Translations under genes and position numbers: made by a program
Shown: piece by piece, positions 1 through 9,083 of the stretch
Numbering within the stretch: the first letter of the stretch is position 1
Layout: each line of letters opens with the position of its first letter
The notes under the pieces: model-generated
What the model saw: only the letters and a program-made list of their open reading frames with translations
What the model was told of the DNA's origin: nothing
The model's database searches: none
DNA from: CAXBES01 sp965367015
GTDB taxonomy: Bacteria; Bacteroidota; Bacteroidia; Flavobacteriales; Flavobacteriaceae
Assembly (NCBI GenBank): GCA_965367015.1
Contig: CBDUGY010000001.1
Span: forward strand, 37,623-101,622
Direction: 5' to 3'
DNA length: 64,000 bases

Positions 1-2
1 GA

Positions 3-1439
3 GTAGACGATGTACAAATTACTGTAAATACAATATTAAATTCCCGTATTTCTGACAATATTTCGGTTAATGGAAACGTCAATTACCGAAGTCTAAAAAG
101 CGAAAATTTTTCATTATTAACAGACCTTTTAGGAGGTTCAGGCTATTTAGACATTGATAATTTTGGTGATGGTGGCTTAGAAGGAAATAGTGATCTTCAA
201 AATCCAAATAGAGTGGTACAAGTAGGAGAGCGTAATCGCTATAATTATGTTATAAATGCTACTGCCATTTCAGGATTCGCACAAGCACAGATTAATTATA
301 ACAAAGTAGATTTATACACTGGTATTACAGTCTCGAAAACTAATTACCAACGAACCGGCTTGTACAACAATGGCTATTTTGGAGAAGAAGGGCGTTCTCT
401 AAGCAAAAGTGAGAAAATTGATTTTACAAATTTTGGAGCTAAGGGCGGTTTTATATATAAACTTACGGGGAGACATTTAATTGATTTTAACGCAGGAATT
501 TTAACTAAAGCCCCGAGCATTCGAAACTCGTTTGCGAACGCCAGACAGAATAACGATGTGGTAGTCGGTCTTTCAGTTGAGAAAATCCAAAATTTCGATC
601 TCGGCTATATTTATAGGAACCCCATTGTACAAGCCAGATTGACAGGGTATCTCATTCGTTTTCTAGATCAAACTGATATAGGTTTCTTCTTTACGCAAAA
701 TGCTCTTGGAAATGAAGATTCAAATGCTTTTGTGCAAGAAATAGTGACGGGTATTGATAAACGAAATGCAGGAATTGAATTAGGGATTGAAGCTCAGGTA
801 TTACCTACGTTTAAAATAAAGGCAGCAGCCTCTGTAGGTCAGAATTTGTATATCAAAAACTCCAAATTGTATCTAGCCGGCGATGATTTTGTCGATGGGG
901 ATGAAGAAGGCGTAGTAGCTGGAACTGATATTGCGACTTTAGGAATACGTGAAGTTGCCATAAATAATTATCACGTGTCAGGCGGACCGGAACAGGTTTT
1001 TCAACTTGGCTTCGACTATCGTGACCCCGAATTTTGGTGGGTGGGATGTACTACAAATTACTATTCTAATTCCTATATAGATATTAGCAATTTGAGGAGA
1101 ACTCCCGATTTTTATACAGATTTCGACGGTCAGGTATTTAATGAATATAATGAGGAAACAGCTCGACATTTACTTCGGCAGGAACAGCTACAAGATTATT
1201 TTTTAGTAAATATTGTGGGCGGAAAATCATGGCGAGTGAAGAGTTACTTCGTGGGATTTTTTGCCACTATTAATAATATACTTAATCAAGAATATATTAC
1301 CGGAGGCTTCGAAGATTCTCGCCGTGCGAGTTACAGACAACAATTAGAAGAACAAGGCAGAGACACACCAATATTTGGAAACCGATATTTCTTTGGAAAC
1401 GGAACAACTTATTACATCAATGCTTATGTGCGATTTTAA
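3..1439 (+). CDS. TonB-dependent receptor, C-terminal part
   Basis: This is the C-terminal part of an outer-membrane TonB-dependent receptor; the gene begins before the window. The frame is open from base 3, so about 479 codons are visible. The protein is rich in alternating aromatic and polar strands typical of a TonB barrel (for example a run of Tyr/Asn/Phe strands around codons 80-160) and ends in the strand YVRF with a terminal Phe, as expected for an outer-membrane barrel. The plug domain and any CarboxypepD_reg domain would lie upstream and cannot be seen. It is followed 32 bp later by a DUF5689 lipoprotein, so the two are probably co-transcribed. The substrate cannot be told from this fragment. 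Confidence 0.85.
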   Translation, partial: VDDVQITVNTILNSRISDNISVNGNVNYRSLKSENFSLLTDLLGGSGYLDIDNFGDGGLEGNSDLQNPNRVVQVGERNRYNYVINATAISGFAQAQINYNKVDLYTGITVSKTNYQRTGLYNNGYFGEEGRSLSKSEKIDFTNFGAKGGFIYKLTGRHLIDFNAGILTKAPSIRNSFANARQNNDVVVGLSVEKIQNFDLGYIYRNPIVQARLTGYLIRFLDQTDIGFFFTQNALGNEDSNAFVQEIVTGIDKRNAGIELGIEAQVLPTFKIKAAASVGQNLYIKNSKLYLAGDDFVDGDEEGVVAGTDIATLGIREVAINNYHVSGGPEQVFQLGFDYRDPEFWWVGCTTNYYSNSYIDISNLRRTPDFYTDFDGQVFNEYNEETARHLLRQEQLQDYFLVNIVGGKSWRVKSYFVGFFATINNILNQEYITGGFEDSRRASYRQQLEEQGRDTPIFGNRYFFGNGTTYYINAYVRF

Positions 1440-1471
1440 AAAACGAACCGACAAACTCAATTATTTGCTTT

Positions 1472-2929
1472 ATGAAAACAACTAATTTGCAAGAACTTCT
1501 TACTTTATTGCTACTTATCACCTCAATGGCATCCTGTGTACAGGACGATGAATTTGATGTGCCGGTTGTAGAGCTCCAGCCTCAAAACATAGCTGAAACT
1601 AGCCTCATCACATTGGATGGTTTGCGAACATTATTAAATACTGAGATAGCGAACAATAACGGTAATATAAATACTGTCCTTACTTTTGAAGTAGATAACG
1701 ATACTATCAACGATAAATATATTTTAGGTTATGTCATTTCTGATGACGCAGCAGGAAATTTCTTTGAAGAACTTATACTTCAGGATGCGGCAGAAAATCC
1801 AACTCGCGGAGTAAAGGTTTTAATTGACGCTAATCCATTATACGTCACTTATCAGTTTGGCAGGAAAGTATACGTTAAACTCGAAGGTTTAACTGTAGGA
1901 TACGATAGTGGAGTATTAAGTTTGGGAATTCGTGACGGAAACCGACTTGCGAAAATTGCTGAATCTGCACAAAGAGATTTCTTATTTCGCGATAACGTTG
2001 TTGAAGCGATCACACCTCTAACTATTTCTATTTCTGAATTCACTCCTGAAGTAACAAACTTGTATATACGGTTAGATGATGTACAATTTAATAGAAATCA
2101 AGCTTTGGGCAACAATCGCTTAACCTATGCAGCCGAGGAAATGGATGAATTTGATGGCGAGCGTATCTTGGAAAGTTGTGCAGAAGGAACATCAACGGTT
2201 TTTAGCACAAGCACCTTTGCCGATTTTAAAGGATTGTTGCTTCCCGAAGGCAGAGGCACTCTCGATGCAATTTTAACCTATAATTTCTTTGGTGAGATTT
2301 TCAATATTGTCGTGAACAAGCCTACAACGATTAATTTCAATAGTACCGAACGTTGCGATCCCAATGAAATAAATTGCGGTTTGGCAAGTAATATCGGAAA
2401 CAATGAATTATTCAGCGATTTTTTTGAGAACCAAGTTGAAGGTGATCCTATCTCCGGTAACGGATGGACCAATTTCATCGAAGCCGGTTCCGAGCAATGG
2501 GAAGCCTATTCCGATTCAGGAACAAATGCATCTTTAGGAATTTCTGCAAGAATGGGTTCATATTTATCGGGTGATATTAGTTCCATTGGTTGGCTTATAA
2601 CTCCACAGATAGACTTTGATGCACAAGATGGTGAGACCTTAATTTTTAAGACTTCTAACAGTTTTGCGGATGGAAGCACCTTGGAAATTCTGATATCGAA
2701 TGATTGGAATGGTGACGAAGCAACTATTGCAACTACAACCTGGGAGTTGCTATCTGCAGCTTATATCGTTCAAGATGACGATTTCTTTGGAGATTGGCTG
2801 AATTCCGGTAACGTGGATCTTAGCTGTGTATCAGGTACAGCATACATCGCATGGAAATATGTTGGAAGCGGTGAGGAAGATTTCGACGGAACATACGAGT
2901 TGGATGAGATCGTACTCAATTCGAACTAA
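1472..2929 (+). CDS. DUF5689 domain surface lipoprotein with choice-of-anchor J-like end
   Basis: A 485-residue exported lipoprotein. A hydrophobic signal segment ends in a lipobox with Cys22 (MASC). Residues about 35-270 look like the DUF5689 domain often found beside TonB receptors in Bacteroidota. Residues about 310-485 resemble a choice-of-anchor J (jelly-roll-like) domain, with WLITPQIDF and a closing DEIVL strand. The acidic residues just after the lipid Cys (VQDDEFD) fit the lipoprotein surface-export signal known in this phylum. It lies 32 bp behind the TonB receptor and probably acts as its surface partner, but the ligand is unknown. A strong terminator follows. Confidence 0.75.
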   Translation: MKTTNLQELLTLLLLITSMASCVQDDEFDVPVVELQPQNIAETSLITLDGLRTLLNTEIANNNGNINTVLTFEVDNDTINDKYILGYVISDDAAGNFFEELILQDAAENPTRGVKVLIDANPLYVTYQFGRKVYVKLEGLTVGYDSGVLSLGIRDGNRLAKIAESAQRDFLFRDNVVEAITPLTISISEFTPEVTNLYIRLDDVQFNRNQALGNNRLTYAAEEMDEFDGERILESCAEGTSTVFSTSTFADFKGLLLPEGRGTLDAILTYNFFGEIFNIVVNKPTTINFNSTERCDPNEINCGLASNIGNNELFSDFFENQVEGDPISGNGWTNFIEAGSEQWEAYSDSGTNASLGISARMGSYLSGDISSIGWLITPQIDFDAQDGETLIFKTSNSFADGSTLEILISNDWNGDEATIATTTWELLSAAYIVQDDDFFGDWLNSGNVDLSCVSGTAYIAWKYVGSGEEDFDGTYELDEIVLNSN

Positions 2930-2933
2930 TTGC

Positions 2934-2976
2934 TTAAAAAAAACCCTCTGTTGCAAAACGCAACAGAGGGTTTTTG
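2934..2976. terminator. Bidirectional intrinsic terminator
   Basis: An 11-bp perfect stem, CCCTCTGTTGC at 2944-2954 and GCAACAGAGGG at 2960-2970, closes an AAAAC loop. It is flanked by an A-run on the left (2935-2943) and a T-run on the right (2971-2975), so it can stop transcription from both sides. It sits between the DUF5689 gene and the convergent OmpA-family gene. Confidence 0.9.
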
Positions 2977-3001
2977 GTTGGTAAGCTAATTAATAAATCT
3001 C

Positions 3002-4891
3002 TTATCTTTTTACAATAATGAATTCAGATCTTCTATTTTGTTGATGCTGTGCTTCTGTACATCCATTTCCACATGCAATAGCGGGGCGACTTTCACCAAA
3101 ACCACTTCCGCTAATTCTGTTTCGATCGATACCTTTAGAAATAACGTATTGCACCGTAGATTGCGCACGTCGTTCAGATAGATTCATATTGTAAGAATCA
3201 GAAGCTCTGTTGTCGGTATGACTTTCAACTTTTATAACCATTGAAGGATACTTCTTCATTATGGCAACCAGCTTATCCAATTCAAAGGCTGCCTGAGGTT
3301 TAATATTCGATTTGTCGTAATCGAATAATATCGGATTCAATTCAACTTGATCGTCAACAATAATTGCGTCAATTGGGCGTAACGCTAAAGTTGAAGTTAG
3401 ATTAGTATCATTGCCACTCTCGACATTCACAGCATTGCTTTCATAATCTTTGGCTACTCCCTGAATGATATGTTCCTTGTCGCACTCAGCTTTAAATGTA
3501 GCACCACCATTGGCATCGGTGGTCATTGTACTCAGTTTGTTTTCAAAAGTATCGTATAGCTCAACTCTAGCTCCTGCAATAGGTGCTTTTGTATCTTGAT
3601 TAATCACTTTTACCGTAATATTTACTTCACAAGGAAGTTCAAGTTCTTTGATGCTATAGATATCATCACTTCCCTTTCCACCTTTTCGATTTGAGGAAAC
3701 ATATCCTGTACGTGTCACGGCATCAAATTTAATAGCGAAATCATCATCGGAGCTATTAACAGCTCTTCCCATGTTTTTAACTTCGCCAAAACCTCTCCCT
3801 CTTGGTTCAGCATAAAAAACATCCAAACCTCCAATTCCTAAATGTCCGTCACTTGAAAAGTATAAAGTACCATTTGCATCTACGAATGGAAACACTTCTT
3901 TCCCTTCAGTATTAATATTATCTCCAAGAAGTGCGGGTGTGCCAAGAGAACCATCCGCATTAATGGGTGCCATATATATATCAGATTTTCCTTTTCCGCC
4001 GGGCATGTCACTCACAAAGTATAAAGTTTTCCCGTCTGGGCTAATTGCTGGATGTCCGGTCGAGTATTCTTTGCTGTTAAAATGAGCCGATTGGATATCT
4101 TTCCACTCGCCGGTAACTTTTTCAGCATAATAAAGGTTTATTTGATTGATACCTTCCGAACTTTTATTGTAATCACCTTCGTAATAATCGTTTCTGTCAA
4201 AATACATTCGCTTTCCATCCTGTGAGAAAACAGGATTGGATTCGTGATATTTAGTATTGATCTTGCTATTAAACAATGAAGCATCTTTTACAGTACCACC
4301 AACAATATTCGCTTTGTAAATATCTAAGAAAGGTTCTTCATTCCATTGATATGTTTTACGTGCCGTATTTCGACCTGATGCAAAATAAAACTCATTTCCA
4401 ATCATAGTTCCACCAAAATCAGAATATTTGGAATTGATATCCATATTTGTTGCTGAAAATCGCTGAACCTTATCCATGATCGTTGGGACATAATTCGGGT
4501 TTTTCATGAATGCTATCGCTCTGGAATCATTTGGCTTCATTCCGGCAAAATTTTTCATCTGATCGTTATATTCACTAAATTTTCCATTTGCCTTTAAAGA
4601 CTGGGCGTAATTATAAACAGATTCTGCGTCTACATTTCTGCTCTTAACAACACGCTTATAATATGTTTCGGCTTTTTTGGTGTCGTTTATAAAGAAGTAA
4701 GAGTTGGCTAAACGCTCATAAACATAAAGACTACCCTCTCCTTTTTTAAGGAGTTTTTGATAGGCTTCGGCAGCATCAGTGTATGCCAAGCGGTCGTATA
4801 ATTGATCTGCTTTTTTAGTTTTGGCGTTTTGTGCTGTCGCCATCGTAGCACTAACGATAATGAGAAGAAGGAATGTATATATTTTTTTCAT
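3002..4891 (-). CDS. OmpA-family protein with TPR and PD40 repeats
   Basis: A 629-residue envelope protein that probably anchors an outer-membrane complex to peptidoglycan. A signal peptide ends at about residue 21 (ATAQ). TPR helices cover about 22-115, WD40-like PD40 strands about 145-420 (repeated motifs such as GKRMYF, GKTLYFVSD and GTLYFSSDG), and a carboxypeptidase-regulatory-like or CNA-B fold about 433-505. The OmpA C-terminal domain (about 515-629) carries DYDKSNI, SHTDNRAS and LSERRAQS. This architecture is typical of OmpA proteins encoded after PorP/SprF genes in T9SS clusters. It begins 24 bp after the PorP/SprF gene and is the last gene of the three-gene unit. Confidence 0.9.
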   Translation of the reverse strand: MKKIYTFLLLIIVSATMATAQNAKTKKADQLYDRLAYTDAAEAYQKLLKKGEGSLYVYERLANSYFFINDTKKAETYYKRVVKSRNVDAESVYNYAQSLKANGKFSEYNDQMKNFAGMKPNDSRAIAFMKNPNYVPTIMDKVQRFSATNMDINSKYSDFGGTMIGNEFYFASGRNTARKTYQWNEEPFLDIYKANIVGGTVKDASLFNSKINTKYHESNPVFSQDGKRMYFDRNDYYEGDYNKSSEGINQINLYYAEKVTGEWKDIQSAHFNSKEYSTGHPAISPDGKTLYFVSDMPGGKGKSDIYMAPINADGSLGTPALLGDNINTEGKEVFPFVDANGTLYFSSDGHLGIGGLDVFYAEPRGRGFGEVKNMGRAVNSSDDDFAIKFDAVTRTGYVSSNRKGGKGSDDIYSIKELELPCEVNITVKVINQDTKAPIAGARVELYDTFENKLSTMTTDANGGATFKAECDKEHIIQGVAKDYESNAVNVESGNDTNLTSTLALRPIDAIIVDDQVELNPILFDYDKSNIKPQAAFELDKLVAIMKKYPSMVIKVESHTDNRASDSYNMNLSERRAQSTVQYVISKGIDRNRISGSGFGESRPAIACGNGCTEAQHQQNRRSEFIIVKR

Positions 4892-4915
4892 TTTGAATGA
4901 ACTTAAATTTATTAA

Positions 4916-5830
4916 TTAGAAGTATCTAGGTGAACGTAAGGTCTTTTTCTTGAAGAAGAGATCGAAAGTTAAAATCACCTCGTGCGATGAATTTGCCACA
5001 GTTTTTATTTCTGAAGTCACACTGTCGTACGCATATCCAACGCGTAAAAATGGAGCAACTTGAAAGCCGATAAGACCACTAAATGAATCGTCTAGTCGGT
5101 AGGAAGCTCCTATCTCAAACTTTTCGAAGAATAAAGCATTCAGATTCGCATCGAAAGATACCGGCGCATCGAAAGCCGATTTTACCATTACTGAAGGTTT
5201 CAGTTTCGTGTTTTCAGACACCTGAAAAACATATCCGGCCGTCGCAAAATAGTGATTTGTTTCAGAGCCATACTTAATTCCATTTTCATCTAAGTGAACA
5301 GAATTCAACAAGTTGGGAACCGATAAACCTAGATAAAAATTGTCTCCATAGAGAAAAGCACCTGCACCAACATTCGGATAGGTATTATTAATATCCTGAG
5401 AGAAAAATGGATCTGTCGGATCCTGTAACTGTAGATCAATAAGCCCAACATCGTGAAAAGTTGCACCTGCTTTTACTCCTAATGCAAGATTTGTACTTGC
5501 ACCTAATTGTAACGTATAAGAGAAATCGGCATAAACATTAGTCTCGCTTACAGGACCAAGTTCATCCTTAATTGCCGATAAGCCTAATCCTACTTTATCA
5601 CCAATTGGCGAATGTGCTGAAAAAGTAAATGTAACCGGAGCATCATCAAAACCCGACCATTGATTTCTATACAAAGCGGTAATAGATAAGCTTTCTTTAG
5701 AACCTGCATAAGCCGGATTCACAACATTCATATTATACATATATTGAGTGTATTGTGGATCCTGTTGTGCTGCCAATTCTTGAGTGAAAGTAAAACCAAG
5801 GAATAGAATTGCTAAATATATATGTTTCAT
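4916..5830 (-). CDS. PorP/SprF family type IX secretion membrane protein
   Basis: A 304-residue outer-membrane barrel of the PorP/SprF family. A signal peptide (to about residue 21, ELAAQ) is followed by the family hallmark DPQYTQYMYN and NPAYAGSKE near residues 24-45, then repeated beta-strands such as LGLSAIKDELGP and GVKAGATFHDVGL. In Flavobacterium johnsoniae, SprF is needed to export the type B cargo SprB. Here the gene sits 42 bp after a gene with a type B sorting tail and 24 bp before an OmpA/TPR gene, so the inferred job is helping to place that adhesin on the cell surface. Confidence 0.9.
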   Translation of the reverse strand: MKHIYLAILFLGFTFTQELAAQQDPQYTQYMYNMNVVNPAYAGSKESLSITALYRNQWSGFDDAPVTFTFSAHSPIGDKVGLGLSAIKDELGPVSETNVYADFSYTLQLGASTNLALGVKAGATFHDVGLIDLQLQDPTDPFFSQDINNTYPNVGAGAFLYGDNFYLGLSVPNLLNSVHLDENGIKYGSETNHYFATAGYVFQVSENTKLKPSVMVKSAFDAPVSFDANLNALFFEKFEIGASYRLDDSFSGLIGFQVAPFLRVGYAYDSVTSEIKTVANSSHEVILTFDLFFKKKTLRSPRYF

Positions 5831-5872
5831 CTGTATATAATTATTTTTTGGTAGTTATAAAATTGGCTAAGT

Positions 5873-7918
5873 CTAATTCGATTCTTTATTGATATAGATC
5901 CATCCGTTTTTCACAGATCCAAAATCGGGATCGGGAGTGTCGAATTTCATTACATAGAAATACGTTCCTGTTGGAAGCGCATCACCATTATTTGTTTGAC
6001 CACACCACTGGTTGAGATAATCCATTTCAGAATAAACAGATGTTCCATATCGATTAAAGACTTCCAGAGAAAAACTTCCTTGTCTGTCAACTAAAAACTC
6101 AAGATCCAGGCAATCATTAAGTCCATCACCATTCGGAGAAATACCTTGAGAGATCACACAATTTCCTACATTGTAAAGACTTACATCAATGCTATCTGAT
6201 CCTGTACATTCACCTTTGGTAATGATCACAGTGTATGTTTGCGTACCAACGCTATTAGCCGGCAATTCAACCATTATGCTATCTCCTGTTTCTCCGGCGA
6301 TCACATCACCATTCAGTAACCATTGATAAGTTATATCCGTTTCGCTGGTCGTTGCAGTAATAACTTGTCCATCATCCGGGCACGATTTAAAATCATCACC
6401 CAATGCTATTTCAAGATCTGTTCTGGGCGAGATATTAATACTATCCTCACTTGAACAATTTGCGACTGTTACTATTACGCTGTATAATCCACCAGTTGTG
6501 ACGTTTAACATAGGCTCTGTAGCCGAAGCTATTACGTTCCCATCTAGACTCCATACGTAAGTTGCGTCTCCAGGATTGAAATTAGATGGTGTTGCATCTA
6601 AAACTATCGGATCTTCAAAACAAGTTTCGAAATCGCTTCCCAATTCTATAATAGGGCTATCTTCTAATATAATTTCTACACTTTCAGTTAAAACACAACC
6701 ATCAAGCTCAACATCAACAGTGTAGGTTCCAGACTGTGTTACTGTAATTGTTTGTGTGGTAGCTCCGGTATTCCAAAGATATGTTGGAGTTCCACTTCCT
6801 CCTGTAACTGTAGCAGTAATATCATAGGACTCTACATCGCAGAACATTTGATCACCTCCAAGATCCACAACAAAGGAAGCTGAAGCTGTTACTAAAACGT
6901 CATCAGTTAATACCACGACATCTCCGTTACAAGTGTTCGTATACGTAACCCTTGCAGTAAAAACTTCACTGTTATTAGCCGGACAAACATTAATGGTAGG
7001 CGTGGTGCCAATTACAGTTCCTGAAGAGTCCAGCCATTCAAAAACATAGGTGTCAACACCATCTGGTGTAAACCTCCAGGCTTCGTTGGTGGTTGTCCAA
7101 GGCGAATCGGAAGTGTTTCTTCCCGGCGGAACGTAAGCCACATCACCATCATCATTTTGAATACCGATAGCAGCATTACCACTATTCCATGTGGGACAAA
7201 CGGGTTTGTCCTGAATATATACCTCAATTACGTTTGAGAACTCATAAAATACCGCCATATGTGTAGCAAGTAAATTATTACAGGTAGATGAGAACATAGC
7301 CACGTCGTAATAAGATACAACGAGCACTCTATTTGGGAAGGTACCTAAAACCTCATAGCCAATTTCATTTCCTGGATTAATAGAAGGGTGTATATCATGA
7401 ACAGGAGTAAAAACATTTGCTTCTCCCAGAGTTGGATTACTATTATTTGGAAGATCTTCAGAAAAACTCCATCCGTTTGTTGTATCTGTAGGATCCACAT
7501 CGAAGCGGATAACTCCGTTAGAACCCACTTGAAACTCTGTTTCCACATCTCCGAAAAAGCAAAAATCGTAAGGGAGAGTATCTACAGGTGACCAAGTATC
7601 GTCGGTAGAAATGTTAATCGAGTTCGACAAGCCATTGAATGGAAATGGCGGATTGTAAGGAATAGATGCAATAGTATATTCGGCACTTGCAGTTTCAAAA
7701 GTCTCTAAAAATGATGCTGTAATATCTGTACATCCACCAGAAGTTCCGCAATCAATGTTTACATCAGGTCCTGCATCCACAAAGAGAGACCCTGGTCCTT
7801 GCGCGAAGGTTCCGAAGGAAATTAGTAAAAAAATGTAGAGTAGTGATTTGTTATTGCCAATAAAGGGATTTGAAGTAGCTAACTTAAATCGAAAATTTAA
7901 GGATGAATGTTTCATCAT
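5873..7918 (-). CDS. Secreted adhesin-like protein with type B T9SS (gliding-motility C-terminal) domain
   Basis: A 681-residue exported protein. After an unusually long polar N-terminus, a signal segment occupies about residues 24-39 and ends FAQ. Residues about 60-290 form a Cys-containing globular N-domain. Several Ig/PKD-like repeats (about 345-590) follow, each with motifs such as TYLWNTGATTQTITV, YVWSLDG and YQWLLNGD. The last ~95 residues are the CHU_C/gliding-motility-associated domain: ISPNGDGLND, FNRYGTSVY, LPTGTYFYV. It is first in the unit with PorP/SprF and OmpA genes. The family suggests surface adhesion or gliding; a sugar or surface target cannot be read from sequence. Confidence 0.85.
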   Translation of the reverse strand: MMKHSSLNFRFKLATSNPFIGNNKSLLYIFLLISFGTFAQGPGSLFVDAGPDVNIDCGTSGGCTDITASFLETFETASAEYTIASIPYNPPFPFNGLSNSINISTDDTWSPVDTLPYDFCFFGDVETEFQVGSNGVIRFDVDPTDTTNGWSFSEDLPNNSNPTLGEANVFTPVHDIHPSINPGNEIGYEVLGTFPNRVLVVSYYDVAMFSSTCNNLLATHMAVFYEFSNVIEVYIQDKPVCPTWNSGNAAIGIQNDDGDVAYVPPGRNTSDSPWTTTNEAWRFTPDGVDTYVFEWLDSSGTVIGTTPTINVCPANNSEVFTARVTYTNTCNGDVVVLTDDVLVTASASFVVDLGGDQMFCDVESYDITATVTGGSGTPTYLWNTGATTQTITVTQSGTYTVDVELDGCVLTESVEIILEDSPIIELGSDFETCFEDPIVLDATPSNFNPGDATYVWSLDGNVIASATEPMLNVTTGGLYSVIVTVANCSSEDSINISPRTDLEIALGDDFKSCPDDGQVITATTSETDITYQWLLNGDVIAGETGDSIMVELPANSVGTQTYTVIITKGECTGSDSIDVSLYNVGNCVISQGISPNGDGLNDCLDLEFLVDRQGSFSLEVFNRYGTSVYSEMDYLNQWCGQTNNGDALPTGTYFYVMKFDTPDPDFGSVKNGWIYINKESN

Positions 7919-8045
7919 ATGAGGTATAATTGGTGATTAATTGTCGCTAAATTATACAAAAAAGACGATTATCGAATAGTTAAGTTATTTTTTAGATGTA
8001 ACGCAGGAATTTTCCGATTAATAACTTGTTAAGGCTCTTTTATTC

Positions 8046-9005
8046 TTAATGAAAAGAGAATATACTATAGACCGGAAAATGATCGCTTATTCCGCCTAAA
8101 TATTTTCTCCCGGCAAAAGTTCGGAAAGGGTTTCCTTTATAACGTCCAGCATTCTCTTTTAAACTCACTGAATCGAAAATTTTTGCGGTTTCAAAGCGAA
8201 AATTATTTCCATGTTGTTGTAAGAAGTTGTGGGAGATTATTATCTGATCGAATAAATTCCAATTCCCTTTATAGGTAACACTCCCTTCATTTCTTGTAAG
8301 TAACAGTTCCATGGGGTTATACATATTCTCAGAAACTAATGTTTGAACACTTTCACTGTGCGGGTCATCATTAAAATCGCCCATAATCACAATACGAGCA
8401 TTAGGATTTCCGGAACGTATTTTTAAAATGATCTCTTGATTATTTTTGGAAGCAACCATACGCCTGTAATTAGTAACTTCTGCTCCCGCACGTCGTGAGG
8501 GCCAATGATTCACTAAGATGTGAAGTTCTTCATTATTTAATAATCCTTTTACATGAAGCACGTCACGCGTAAAATCGCGTTCTCCTAATGGATTGGTTAC
8601 ATAAAGTGAGATAGCTTCTTTAGAAAGAACTTTAAAATAGTCTGAACGATACAATAATGCTGTATCAATACCGCGTTCGTCTGGCGAGTCGAAATGAACA
8701 TAGTTGTAATTTTTATCTTTCAAAAATTTAGAGTTTGCCAACTCTTTCATTACAAATTCGTTTTCTACTTCAGCAACCCCTAATATTACGGGTGGATGCT
8801 GAATATCTTCATACCCAATATTAGATATTATTTGCCCTAATCTTTTTATTTTTTTTCTGAACCGTTTCTCGTCCCATCGCCTAACCGAATTTTCAGTAAA
8901 ATCGTCGTCCATAGTTTTTGGATCATCTTTAGTATCGAATAGATTTTCAAGATTATAGAAGGCAATGGTGAATTCGTTTTTCTTTATTTCGGAAGGATTC
9001 GTCAT
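8046..9005 (-). CDS. Endonuclease/exonuclease/phosphatase (EEP) family protein
   Basis: A 319-residue metal-dependent phosphodiesterase-fold protein. The family motifs are in order: FYNLENLFD near residue 16, the catalytic Glu in GVAEVENE, VNHWPSRR with its His, MGDFNDDP with the Asp/Asn pair, and ISDHFPVY at the C-terminus. There is no signal peptide, so it is probably cytoplasmic. The real substrate (nucleic acid, phospholipid or another phosphodiester) cannot be told from the motifs. It is transcribed divergently from hflX across a 78-bp gap. Confidence 0.85.
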   Translation of the reverse strand: MTNPSEIKKNEFTIAFYNLENLFDTKDDPKTMDDDFTENSVRRWDEKRFRKKIKRLGQIISNIGYEDIQHPPVILGVAEVENEFVMKELANSKFLKDKNYNYVHFDSPDERGIDTALLYRSDYFKVLSKEAISLYVTNPLGERDFTRDVLHVKGLLNNEELHILVNHWPSRRAGAEVTNYRRMVASKNNQEIILKIRSGNPNARIVIMGDFNDDPHSESVQTLVSENMYNPMELLLTRNEGSVTYKGNWNLFDQIIISHNFLQQHGNNFRFETAKIFDSVSLKENAGRYKGNPFRTFAGRKYLGGISDHFPVYSIFSFH

Positions 9006-9058
9006 TTATAGAATGTTAATTGCTTCTAAATTACGAAAAACCCTTGCAATACGTTTTG

Positions 9059-9066
9059 TACATTTG
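9059..9066 (+). promoter_or_regulatory. Candidate -7 element of hflX
   Basis: TACATTTG matches the Bacteroidota -7 consensus TAnnTTTG and lies 17 bp before the hflX ATG. I see no well-spaced TTTG -33 element, so this is a weak call based on one box only. Confidence 0.35.
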
Positions 9067-9083
9067 TGTGATTACAATAAACT

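Noticed and set aside
7012..7591. Open frames of 67-71 codons in other frames of the type B adhesin gene
   Set aside because: They have no start context or motifs and lie fully inside a gene with clear domain structure.
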